Below are positions 1 to 7,994 of a stretch of 64,000 nt of DNA, in pieces. The stretch's first letter is position 1; each line of letters begins with the position of its first letter. The position numbers and the translations under genes are program-made. Source of the DNA: Nocardia flavorosea NBRC 108225 (GTDB lineage: Bacteria > Actinomycetota > Actinomycetes > Mycobacteriales > Mycobacteriaceae); contig NZ_BDCG01000009.1 in assembly GCF_001613385.1 (NCBI RefSeq), positions 1 to 64,000 of the forward strand. The letters are read 5' to 3'. Under the pieces are notes generated by a model. The model saw only the letters and a list, made by a program, of their open reading frames with translations. It had not been told where the DNA came from and did not search any database.

Positions 1-2
1 CA

Positions 3-521
3 ACCCTGGTACCAGGGCTACTGCAGACACGGGAGTACCGCCGTGCGATCACATGGGCGACGTCTCCGGATACGCCATCCAAGGAAGTCGATCGTATGCT
101 GGATATGGCCGCCAAGCGACAATCCATACTCGACCGCGAAGGTTTCCGCTTCGAGGCGCTGCTGGCCGAGGGGGTACTGCACTACCAGGTCGGAAACCCA
201 GAAATCATGGCGGCACAGATTCAAAGCCTGCTGGAAAAGTGCGAACAGGCCGAGATCCGGGTTGTTCCGTTCCGTGCCAAGAACCCCTGCGGTCTCATTG
301 CCTCCCCGTTTGTATTGTTTTCCTTCCCACCGCTACTGACCTCCAAGCTTCAGGAACCGCCGGTTGCCTACGTAGAGGGACTCGCCGGCGATCTTTACCT
401 GGAACGGAGGACAGAGGTCAGCATGTATTCCCAGGAAGCCGAGAAGATCCGTCATGTAGCGTTGTCCAGGTCGGCATCGAAGAATCTGATGCTGAGGGCA
501 TTGAAGGAGTGGCAAGCGTGA
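3..521 (+). CDS. DUF5753 domain transcriptional regulator, C-terminal part (5' end outside window)
   Basis: The reading frame is open from base 3 to the TGA at 519-521, so the start and the N-terminal helix-turn-helix lie left of the window. The first visible residues are TLVPGLLQTREYRRAI, the hallmark opening of the DUF5753 domain found in large actinomycete XRE-type regulators. The rest, including VVPFRAKN and VAYVEGLAGDLYLE, also fits this domain. These proteins are DNA-binding regulators that are nearly always followed by a small DUF397 protein, as here with a 4-base GTGA overlap. Ligand and targets are unknown. The family call is firm; the missing N-terminus is inferred from family architecture. 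Confidence 0.88.
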   Translation, partial: TLVPGLLQTREYRRAITWATSPDTPSKEVDRMLDMAAKRQSILDREGFRFEALLAEGVLHYQVGNPEIMAAQIQSLLEKCEQAEIRVVPFRAKNPCGLIASPFVLFSFPPLLTSKLQEPPVAYVEGLAGDLYLERRTEVSMYSQEAEKIRHVALSRSASKNLMLRALKEWQA

Positions 522-721
522 CCGATCAGACGGCCGCCCAATGGTTCAAGAGTAGCCGGAGCCATGGCGGGAAGGATTGCGTAGAAGCCGCCCATCTGAA
601 CGGAGGCTTCGTCGGTGTTCGGGACTCCAAGAACCCGAGCGGTCCCGCGCTGATCCTGACCCCCGGCCAATGGGATGCGTTCCTTTACGCCGCGAAGTCG
701 GGCCGGTTCGACCGGCCATAA
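518..721 (+). CDS. DUF397 domain protein
   Basis: A 67-residue protein starting at a GTG that overlaps the stop of the DUF5753 gene, so translation is probably coupled. It has the usual DUF397 pattern: an N-terminal WFKSSRS, a central CVEAA, then VGVRDSKNPSGPAL and a C-terminal W-D-AF segment (FLYAAKSGRFD). DUF397 proteins are small partners of DUF5753/XRE regulators in actinomycetes and are thought to modulate them; their biochemistry is not settled. Length and position match the family exactly. A longer ORF in the same frame begins at 53, but its upstream part is a shadow of the regulator gene. Confidence 0.88.
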   Translation: MTDQTAAQWFKSSRSHGGKDCVEAAHLNGGFVGVRDSKNPSGPALILTPGQWDAFLYAAKSGRFDRP

Positions 722-757
722 CCGCCTACAGCTACGGCACCTGCCGAAGATCGATCA

Positions 758-802
758 CTCGGTCGCTGCCAGACTTCGGAACAAGGCCTGGCAGCGACCG
801 AG
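758..802. terminator. Bidirectional terminator hairpin
   Basis: Perfect 15-base inverted repeat CTCGGTCGCTGCCAG / CTGGCAGCGACCGAG with a 15-base loop, in the gap between two convergent genes (DUF397 gene ending at 721, minus-strand gene ending at 910). There is no long T tract, as is usual in high-GC actinobacteria. Confidence 0.75.
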
Positions 803-909
803 CTCTTTCCGGAAGCGCTGGTCATACCGGCGGCTGAGAAGCGGCGACGGCACCGGCTCACAGTCGATACCGAGGGGCATGCTCGCACACCACGAAGCGG
901 TTCTCCGGT

Positions 910-1533
910 TCACCGCTCGAGGTCGCGGCCGCGGTCTCGTCCACGAGTTCGGGGATCGATACCTCGCCGTGTCCGGGTGGGCGGATAACGCTGGATGGGG
1001 TCGATCCCCGGCGTCGGCCGCGACACAGCCAAGATGTCGGCGATCTCCTGGCGGGTTAAGGGTTCGCGCTGGCCACGGGCCGCGGCCGCGCGTGCTCTCC
1101 GCGCCGATTCAGCGGTCCGCTCAGCGGCTTCCCGCTGTCGCTTCAAGGCGAGTTCCTGGGTCTCGCGCTGTTTGTGTTCGCGTTCCTGCTCCTGCCGTAA
1201 GCGTTCCTGGGCTTCGACGGCCCGCTGGGCCGCCTCTTGGACGCGCTGCTTCGAATGGCCGCCGACGTTATCGCCGCTCTTGTACTCGGTGAAGTCCCGG
1301 CCGCCGAGTTCGTTGACAACCCGGGCGTTGTCGTGTTTTCGCTCTCGCCCCGAGGGCAGTTTCATGGGTTGTTCGCGTTGCCAGCCGGTGTGGCGGGTTT
1401 CGCCGCGCATCTCGGCCATCCCGAGAGTGAACCAGCGGCCCTGGTCGTTGTTCTTCCGGGCCCGCTCCGACCTTTTGCGTTGTTCCTCGTGGGCGTGTTC
1501 TATGTCGCGGCGCCGGCGCTGTTCGTCGTCCAC
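910..1533 (-). CDS. Charged coiled-coil protein with nuclease-like E-x-K motif, function unknown
   Basis: A 207-residue protein not assigned to a named family. Three parts are visible. Residues 1-50 are charged, rich in Arg and Glu. Residues 50-95 form a compact segment with KLPSGRERKHDNARVV followed by GGRDFTEYKSGDNVGG; the spacing of Asp and then E-Y-K resembles a PD-(D/E)xK restriction-type nuclease core, as found in polymorphic toxin C-termini. Residues 95-160 are a strongly predicted coiled coil of E, R, Q and A. The Arg-rich tail is probably disordered. It starts 12 bases after the stop of the 184-residue gene and is probably co-transcribed with it. A toxin/immunity-like pair is possible but unproven; no secretion or WXG domain is present. 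Confidence 0.55.
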   Translation of the reverse strand: MDDEQRRRRDIEHAHEEQRKRSERARKNNDQGRWFTLGMAEMRGETRHTGWQREQPMKLPSGRERKHDNARVVNELGGRDFTEYKSGDNVGGHSKQRVQEAAQRAVEAQERLRQEQEREHKQRETQELALKRQREAAERTAESARRARAAAARGQREPLTRQEIADILAVSRPTPGIDPIQRYPPTRTRRGIDPRTRGRDRGRDLER

Positions 1534-1545
1534 CCCCGGTTCCGG

Positions 1546-2100
1546 TCAGGTCAGGCCGAGTTCTTGTTCCACCTGGAAGAATTTGTGCGGTAGTCCGTGC
1601 ACCTTCGCGTAGTCGACCGATCTCGAGTACCACGCCTGGGTGACCCAACTGAACCCGTCTTGCTCAGCGGCGGTGAACAGTAGGTCGACCGGGTCATCAA
1701 CGGCTGCGGTCCACTCGTAGGTGATCACCGGCCCGGATGGGAGGATCAGTCCCCCGACGTCCGGGTCATTCGTCCATCGGCCGGCGCAGTGCTGCACAAA
1801 GTAGTTACCTACGTAGCAGGCGAATTCATTCGCGACGCGGGCGTTGCCCGGCTCGGTCAGTGCGTCGTCATCGGGGAAGAAATAGCCGAACACTTCCTTG
1901 AGCCAAAACAGCGTCAACTCATCGCTGTACCGATCGACCTGCGGCATGGGGCCCACCGACTTGCCGGAGTGCGTTCTCCAATCGGCGGGCACCCCGGGCA
2001 GCGTCTCGGTGAACATCCGGTCTATCGATTCCGAGATCTGCTGCGGGCGCGACCATTGCAACCACACCGGATGGTTCTGTGCAGATTCGTCGATCTCCAT
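1546..2100 (-). CDS. Conserved hypothetical protein, first gene of a two-gene unit
   Basis: A 184-residue soluble acidic protein with no signal peptide or membrane segment. The start at 2100 is supported by a good GGGGAAGG ribosome binding site about 9 bases upstream. Features include a Trp/Phe-rich middle (LFWLKEVFGYFFPDDD) and the stretch FACYVGNYFVQHCAGRW, which resembles the G-x-Y/F-hydrophobic-G-x-W pattern of several small immunity-like or DUF families; no family can be named with confidence. The downstream coiled-coil, nuclease-like gene begins 12 bases after its stop. If the neighbour is a toxin, this is the natural candidate for its antidote, but that rests on context only. Confidence 0.6.
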   Translation of the reverse strand: MEIDESAQNHPVWLQWSRPQQISESIDRMFTETLPGVPADWRTHSGKSVGPMPQVDRYSDELTLFWLKEVFGYFFPDDDALTEPGNARVANEFACYVGNYFVQHCAGRWTNDPDVGGLILPSGPVITYEWTAAVDDPVDLLFTAAEQDGFSWVTQAWYSRSVDYAKVHGLPHKFFQVEQELGLT

Positions 2101-2230
2101 CGGCTGATCCTTCCCCTCTTCTCGCTGATCGCGCTGAGTGCAGCGTACCGGGGCCTGCCTGACCAGTCCCCGATAACACGACCGCCTGATCAGGTCCCAT
2201 ACACGGGCATCGGGTCAATGGCATCGAGCA

Positions 2231-5200
2231 TCAGGCTGCGTCTCGTTGTTCCTGCGCAAGCCGCGGCGCCATCGCCTCCATCTGCTCCATGACCACCCGG
2301 ATCGCTTCGGGCTGCTTATCCGGCGGGTACTTGTACTTGATGAGCAACCGTTTGATCGACGAACGCAGTTTCGCGCGGACATCGTCGCGGACGGTCCAAT
2401 CGGTCTTGATATCGCGGCGCATCACCTGCACCAGGTCGCGGGCGATCTTGCCGAGTACGTCGTCGCCCATCTGTTCGACCGCGGATTCGTTCTCGTGGAC
2501 TGCGTCGTAGAAGGCGAGTTCGTCCTCGTCCAGGGGTGGCGAGAAATGCTGCCCGCGGTCACGTTCGGCGCGGGCTTCGCGGGCGAGTTCGATGAGCGCG
2601 GCGATGACCTCGGCGGAAGTGAGCTGCTGGTTCGTGTATTTGTTCATCAGCTCCCGGATCTTCTCCGAGAACGCGCGCTGCCGGGTGAGGTTGTTGCGAG
2701 TGGTATGCCGGACTTCTTCGGTGAGCAGTGTGCGCAGTGCCTCGATCGCCAGATGCGGATTGTCGGCTTCGCGGGCCTGTTCCTCGAATTCGGGGGTCAG
2801 TTCGGACAGCGACGGCTTGGGCAGGCCCGCGGCCGCGTAGATATCGACGATCTCGCCGGAGGCGGTGGACTGTTCGAAAAGCGTTTCGAGAAGCCGCTGG
2901 GTTTCGGCGGGAACGGTTCCGCCTTCGGCGCGACGCTGTTCGGCGTCGTATTTCGCCATCCAGCAGCGGACTTCCTCGTAGAACCGGGCGATCGGTCGCA
3001 GCTCGGCCAGGTTCTCGGAACCGGAGGACACGGCCCAGGCGCGGGCGAGTTGGTTGGCGAGGGTGCGGTAGCGGTCGGCGAGGGTGGGCTCACCTTTGGC
3101 GACCTGATTGCCGGGGGTGCCGGGCGCACGCAAGTGCTCGACGGTGCCGTACACAGCTTTCATCCAGTGCCGTTGATCGCCGGCGCCGAGTTTGCTGCGC
3201 CACGGGTAGCCGGCGCAGAGTGCGTCGAGGGATTCGATCAGCTGACGGGTGAGGGCGATCACCTCATCGAGGTTCTGCCCGACCGGTCGCTGCTCCCGGT
3301 CGGTGGCGGTGTATTCCTTCAGTGCCTGTTCGAGGTTGTCGGCGACCGGTGCGTAGGCGACGACGAGACCGTCCTGTTTGCCGCGGAACCGGCGGTTCAC
3401 CCGGGCGAGAGTCTGCATGAGCAGGGCGCCCTTGATCGGCCGGTCGAGGTAGAGGGTGTGCAGGGGCGGGGAGTCGTAGCCGGTGAGCAGCATGTTCTGC
3501 ACGATCACCAGCTGCAGGCAATCGCCGGGATCCTTGAGGCGGGTCTGGATCTGTTTCTTCTCGGCACCGCGATACCGGTGCTTGGCCAGCAGGCCCGCGT
3601 CCTTCGGGCTGGACGAATACACCACTTTGATTGTGCCCTCGCTGAGATTGTCGGAATGCCAGTCGGGGCGGAGGTCGATGATCTGCTCATACAGGTCGGC
3701 ACAGATATCGCGGGTGGCGCAGACGATCATCGCTTTACCGGGGCCACCGATGAAGGCGCGCATCTGCTCGGATCGGTTCGCCCAGTGCGCGACGATATCG
3801 GTAGCCACCGCCTGCAACCGTTCGGGTGCGCCGTAAAGGCGGTTCAATACGGTGACAGATTTCTCGATGCGGGCACGTTCGTCGTCGTCCAAGCCGGCCG
3901 CGGCCTCGTCGGCGGCGCGGTCGATATCGGCATCGGAGACACTCTCGGCCACCCGCATCTGCGGTAGGCGGGGCTCGAACAGCACCCGGACGGTGGCGCC
4001 GTCGTCGACCGCGCGGGTGAGGTCGTATTTATCGATGTATTCGCCGAACGTCTTGCGGGTGTTGCGGTCCTCGAACGAGATCGGGGTGCCGGTGAAGGCG
4101 ATGAGCGTCGCGTTCGGGAGGGCGTCGCGCAGGTGGCGGGCGTAGCCGTCGAGATCGTCGTAGTGGCTGCGGTGCGCTTCGTCGACGACGATGATGACGT
4201 TCGAACGGTCGGTGAGCAGTGGGTGGTCGATACCGGAGCGCTTCTCCTCCGGGGAGAGACCGAACTTCTGCAGGGTGGTGAAGTAGATACCACCGGTGGT
4301 CCGATCGGCGAGGGCGGCGCGCAGATCGGCCCGGCTGGTGATCTGGATCGGTTTCTCCGGCAGCAGCAGGGAGCGGTCGAAACTCTGGAACAGCTGCCCG
4401 TCGAGTTCGGTCCGGTCGGTGACCACCACGACGGTCGGGTTCTTCAACCGCGGGTGTTTGGCGACGAGATGGGTGTAGAGCTCCATCTCCATCGACTTGC
4501 CCGAGCCCTGCGTATGCCAGACGACACCGGCCTTGCCCTCACCCTCCACCGCCTCGACGGTGCAGCCGACGGCCTTGGTCACGGCGAAGTACTGGTGCGG
4601 TTTCGCGATCCGTTTCACCAGCCCGTCACCGGTGGAATCGAAGGCGACGAAGTTGCGCCGCAACTGCAGGAAGCGCTCGACGTTCAGCACGCCCTCGATC
4701 AGATACTCGATCTCGGTGCCGGTGTGCTCGTCATCCAGCACTTCCCCGTACCGGACCGGCCGGCCGTCGCCGTCCACATTCCACGGCGCGCAATGCTCCA
4801 GCGGGGTGAACGGCGTGCCGTAACGGGCGGTGCGGCCGTCACTCAGAATCGACAGCACACAGAACTGGAACGCGAGCGGGAACTCCCGCACGTACGTCGC
4901 CAGTTGAGCATGCGCCGCGGCCACATCCGCGGCACGGCCGCCCGGCTTCTTCAATTCCATGACGCCGACCGGCATCCCGTTCAGATACAGCACCACATCG
5001 AAGCGGCGCTCGATATCGCGGGAACGAATGGTCACCTGGTTGACGGCCAGGAATTCGTTGTCCTCCACCCGATCCGCCACCAGGCGGATGGTCGGGTTCT
5101 GTTCCTGCCCGGCGGAGTCGAGATAGCTGATGCCGCGAAACCCGTGCACGAGAATGTCGTGCACGCGCTGGTTCTCCTCGAGGGCATCCTGGGATTTCGG

Positions 5201-5437
5201 TGCGGCGATCTCGGCGCGGGCCTGCACCAGATACTCGGCAGGAACGTCGGGATTCAGCGCCCGCATCCGATCGAGCATCCGCTCCGGAAGCAGCAGGTCG
5301 TCCCACGAGTCCCGCCCCCGCTCACTACCCGGCGCAATCCCCGCACCGGGCCACAGCCGATACCGCCCGCGCAGTGGCGAAGCGGCTGCGCACCGCGGAT
5401 GCCGAACTCGCCGAACTCGAGTCCGGCGCAGACACAC
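2231..5437 (-). CDS. hsdR: Type I restriction enzyme R subunit (EcoR124-like), 5' end replaced
   Basis: The motor and nuclease subunit of a type I restriction system. Visible: the PD-(D/E)xK nuclease (RRFDVVLYLN then VGVMELKK, around residues 145-162), Walker A HTQGSGKS (~310), the DEAH-type box VVDEAHRSH (~420), helicase motif III LIAFTGTP, and a C-terminal helical domain. The ORF opens at 5437, but R-subunit similarity begins only around RLWPGAGIAPGSERG (near 5360); the first ~25 codons are read from the opposite strand of the neighbouring ATPase gene and are not HsdR. The native start, promoter and first ~20-30 residues are therefore gone. No hsdM or hsdS is present. The catalytic body is intact, but expression and function are doubtful. 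Confidence 0.85.
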   Translation of the reverse strand: MCLRRTRVRRVRHPRCAAASPLRGRYRLWPGAGIAPGSERGRDSWDDLLLPERMLDRMRALNPDVPAEYLVQARAEIAAPKSQDALEENQRVHDILVHGFRGISYLDSAGQEQNPTIRLVADRVEDNEFLAVNQVTIRSRDIERRFDVVLYLNGMPVGVMELKKPGGRAADVAAAHAQLATYVREFPLAFQFCVLSILSDGRTARYGTPFTPLEHCAPWNVDGDGRPVRYGEVLDDEHTGTEIEYLIEGVLNVERFLQLRRNFVAFDSTGDGLVKRIAKPHQYFAVTKAVGCTVEAVEGEGKAGVVWHTQGSGKSMEMELYTHLVAKHPRLKNPTVVVVTDRTELDGQLFQSFDRSLLLPEKPIQITSRADLRAALADRTTGGIYFTTLQKFGLSPEEKRSGIDHPLLTDRSNVIIVVDEAHRSHYDDLDGYARHLRDALPNATLIAFTGTPISFEDRNTRKTFGEYIDKYDLTRAVDDGATVRVLFEPRLPQMRVAESVSDADIDRAADEAAAGLDDDERARIEKSVTVLNRLYGAPERLQAVATDIVAHWANRSEQMRAFIGGPGKAMIVCATRDICADLYEQIIDLRPDWHSDNLSEGTIKVVYSSSPKDAGLLAKHRYRGAEKKQIQTRLKDPGDCLQLVIVQNMLLTGYDSPPLHTLYLDRPIKGALLMQTLARVNRRFRGKQDGLVVAYAPVADNLEQALKEYTATDREQRPVGQNLDEVIALTRQLIESLDALCAGYPWRSKLGAGDQRHWMKAVYGTVEHLRAPGTPGNQVAKGEPTLADRYRTLANQLARAWAVSSGSENLAELRPIARFYEEVRCWMAKYDAEQRRAEGGTVPAETQRLLETLFEQSTASGEIVDIYAAAGLPKPSLSELTPEFEEQAREADNPHLAIEALRTLLTEEVRHTTRNNLTRQRAFSEKIRELMNKYTNQQLTSAEVIAALIELAREARAERDRGQHFSPPLDEDELAFYDAVHENESAVEQMGDDVLGKIARDLVQVMRRDIKTDWTVRDDVRAKLRSSIKRLLIKYKYPPDKQPEAIRVVMEQMEAMAPRLAQEQRDAA

Positions 5438-6882
5438 CCGAACCGGCCTCTACGCACCTGCTGGAACAGGCGCTGCGCCTGCACACCGAGCACGGCGACC
5501 GGGACTGCCCGGTATGCGGCACCGGCCGGCTCGACGCCGCCTGGGCCCACGCCGCACAGGAGGCGGTGCGCACCGATCGGCAGCGATCGGCGCAGCGGAA
5601 ACAGGCCACCGATGATCTCGAACTGGCCCGCATCGAAGCATGGGGACTGCTGGTGCGGCGTCCGGCGGCACTGGACGAGGCACCTGCCGAACTGGCCGAG
5701 AAGGTCGATAGTGCCCGGACCGCCTGGGATGCCTGGACCGACCGGCTCCGCGGCCGTGCGACCGTCGCGGCCCTGGAGCTCGCCGACCACCTGGAATCCA
5801 GGGTCGAACCGCTCACGGCCGCGATCGACGATCTCCGGGAAGCCGCCGCCACGGAACTCACCGCCCGCGAAGACGTATGGCAGCCGGTACGCGGCCGAGT
5901 CCTCGCCTGGTGCGAGGAATGGCAAGCTTGGCTGGCCGCGAAACCCACCGTGGACCGGTTGGGCGAGGCGAAGAAGTGGCCGCAAGACAACGACCTCCAG
6001 TTGCGCAACGACCGGCTCGCCCCGATCCGCGACGGCGCCCGGCAGGCCTGGGCGCGGTTGCGGCAGGAAAGTAATGTCGAGATCGGCGACCTGAGCCTGG
6101 TGGGTTCGGCGACACAGCGAAAGCTGCGGATCGATTCGCGGATCGACGGTGTGGAAGCCGGCGGCCTGACGGTGCTCAGTCAAGGCGAACTCCACGCACT
6201 TGCGCTGGCCCTGTTCCTGCCGCGGGCCACCATGGCCGAATCCCCGTTCCGATTCCTCGTCCTCGACGACCCGGTCCAGGCAATGGACCCGGCCAAGGTC
6301 GACGGTCTGGTCGCCTTGCTCACCGAACTGGCACAGCATCGGCAGGTGATCGTGCTCTCCCACGACGACCGTTTGCCGGCGGCGGTCCGGCGAGGCACCT
6401 TCGCGGCCACCATCCTGGAGGTGAACCGCGGCAAGGACTCGCAGGTCTCGCTCTCCCTGCTCACCGATCCGGCCCAGCGGTACCTGGCGGATGCTTTCGC
6501 TCTGGTGAAGGAACACGACAAGGAGCGAGTCCCGGCCGAAGCCCTGCACCGCACGCTGCCAGGACTGTTGCGATTCGCCGTGGAAGCCGCGGCCAGACAT
6601 ACGTACTTCACCCGCAACCTGTCGTGCGGGCGCCAGCTCGCCGAGTTGGAACGCGAATGGGAAGCGGCGGACAGAACCCGCCGACGGGTGAGCCTCGCGC
6701 TGTTCGACGACCCGTCGGCAGAACAGCGGCTCGAGAACTGGTCCCGCGCACCCTACCGAAAGGACGCCCTGCACACGGTGGGCTCGAAAATGCACCGGGG
6801 CCTCGGTCCGGGCAGCGATCCACAACAGGCCGCGCGGGCTGTCGAACGCCTGATCGCCGACCTGAATGCGGCAGCACGATGA
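5356..6882 (+). pseudogene. Zinc-hook SMC/Rad50-like ATPase, N-terminal half missing
   Basis: The ORF is open from 5200, but family-like sequence starts near 5356. From there: coiled coil, CPVC zinc hook (codons at 5506-5517), a long second coiled coil, the ABC signature LSQGELHALALALFLPRA (~6170), Walker B FLVLDDPVQAMDP (~6255-6290), a D-loop, and a switch His in VLSHDDR. The Walker A P-loop and first coil, which should precede the hook by several hundred residues, are absent. The C-terminal extension after the ATPase (from ~6500) is helical. Such ATPases travel with type I restriction loci (RloC is an example with a zinc hook), but identity with RloC is not claimed. It is joined head to head with the truncated hsdR. 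It cannot bind ATP normally, so it is called a pseudogene despite the open frame. Confidence 0.75.
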
Positions 6883-7235
6883 CCACACTGCTCGAACTGG
6901 CCGTCACCCACCTGGCCGCCCGCACCCCGCACAGCAACCGGATCGCCGGCTGGTTCGCCCGCGCCGCGCTGGAGGAAACCATCGACAACCTCCTGCACGC
7001 CCGCAATATCGACCCCGGACGGGCCAGCGCCCGCGCCCGCCTCTGCTTCCTCGAGGTCGCCTACCGCGATGTCCCCGAGGTGGCGGCCGAAGCCGGATAT
7101 GCCTGGGACCGCTTGTCCCAGGCCTGCCACCAGCACGCCTACCAGCTCTCCCCCACCTACTCGGAGGTCGCCCACCTACTCGCGACGGTGTCCACACTGG
7201 ATGACCGGTTCCGCTCGGAACAGCGGCCCGGGTAG
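6879..7235 (+). CDS. Small helical protein coupled to the SMC-like ATPase
   Basis: A 118-residue protein whose ATG overlaps the TGA of the truncated ATPase gene (ATGA), so the two were a translationally coupled pair. It is all-helical in appearance, with no signal peptide. Residues RLSQACH form an R-x5-H arrangement within a helix-rich context, which fits the R-x4-6-H signature of HEPN ribonuclease-like domains; this is a weak match and could be chance. No family assigned. It probably depended on the upstream gene for its promoter, which the rearrangement at ~5.36 kb would have removed. Confidence 0.6.
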   Translation: MTTLLELAVTHLAARTPHSNRIAGWFARAALEETIDNLLHARNIDPGRASARARLCFLEVAYRDVPEVAAEAGYAWDRLSQACHQHAYQLSPTYSEVAHLLATVSTLDDRFRSEQRPG

Positions 7236-7259
7236 CCGATCTGACTTCACGATCGCTGC

Positions 7260-7994
7260 TCAGGGTGTGCGAGCCGGGTGGGGACAGTAGTCGTCCGACT
7301 CCCGCTTCGGTAAGTACCGAAGCAGCGCGACGTCCCCGATTTTGGCCACATCGACCAATTCCATCCGCCGGCGCGACCCGCCCGGAAAATCGGCGGGGTC
7401 GACGAATCGGGGTGCGTCGGCTTGGCCGATGAGCAGCGGGGCTACGGCAAGGTGGAGTTCGTCGGCGAGACCGGCTGTGAGAACCGCGGTGTGGATGCTG
7501 GTGCCGCCTTCGATCATCAATCGTCCGATGCCACGTTCGCCGAGGTCGTCGAGTAGTGCCCCGAAATCAATGGCAGCACCGAGCGATACGACGACCGCAA
7601 GATCACCGACGCGGTTACGCAACCGTTCGGCGCCCACATCGGTGGTGTAGGCGATTGGCCGGCGTTCCTCGACGCCGTGGTGCCAGAACTTCGCTTCCGG
7701 GTCGAGATTGCCGGAACCGGTAACCACGACTTTCTGCAGATGTGCCGGTTTGCCGGCGGCGGCGCGTGCGGAAAGACGTTCCGGGCTCTTGATGATGAGT
7801 CGGGGATTGTCGCGGCGCAGTGTCTCCGCACCGATCAGGATGGCATCGCATGCGGTGCGTTCGACCTCGACGCGGTCGAAATCGGCCTCGTTGGACAGGT
7901 AGAGGCGTTCGGGGACCATATCGTCGATATAGCCGTCCACGCTAGCCGCGACGGAAAGAACTACGTACGGTCGGGGCAACTCTCCGCCTTCCAA
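7260..7994 (-). CDS. RibD C-terminal domain (dihydrofolate reductase-like) reductase
   Basis: A 244-residue single-domain RibD_C protein. The fold is shown by RPYVVLSVAASVDGYID at the N-terminus (core strand and substrate loop), DAILIGAETLRRDNPRL (nucleotide-binding segment), and LMIEGGTSIHTAVL near residue 165, all classic for the bacterial riboflavin-pathway reductase that uses NADPH on 5-amino-6-ribosylaminouracil 5'-phosphate. The deaminase half of bifunctional RibD is absent, so this is either a stand-alone reductase or one of the many RibD_C paralogues of unknown substrate. Its start lies inside the 3' end of the upstream XRE gene (34-base overlap), implying co-transcription. Confidence 0.82.
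   Translation of the reverse strand: MEGGELPRPYVVLSVAASVDGYIDDMVPERLYLSNEADFDRVEVERTACDAILIGAETLRRDNPRLIIKSPERLSARAAAGKPAHLQKVVVTGSGNLDPEAKFWHHGVEERRPIAYTTDVGAERLRNRVGDLAVVVSLGAAIDFGALLDDLGERGIGRLMIEGGTSIHTAVLTAGLADELHLAVAPLLIGQADAPRFVDPADFPGGSRRRMELVDVAKIGDVALLRYLPKRESDDYCPHPARTP

Noticed and set aside
2246-6094. Long plus-strand ORFs (2246-3967, 4133-6094)
   Set aside because: Antisense shadows of hsdR; no recognisable protein segments. The second only appears gene-like past 5356 in a different frame from the ATPase.
5254-6888. 544-codon minus-strand ORF
   Set aside because: Antisense to the zinc-hook ATPase; no ATPase or other motif on this strand.
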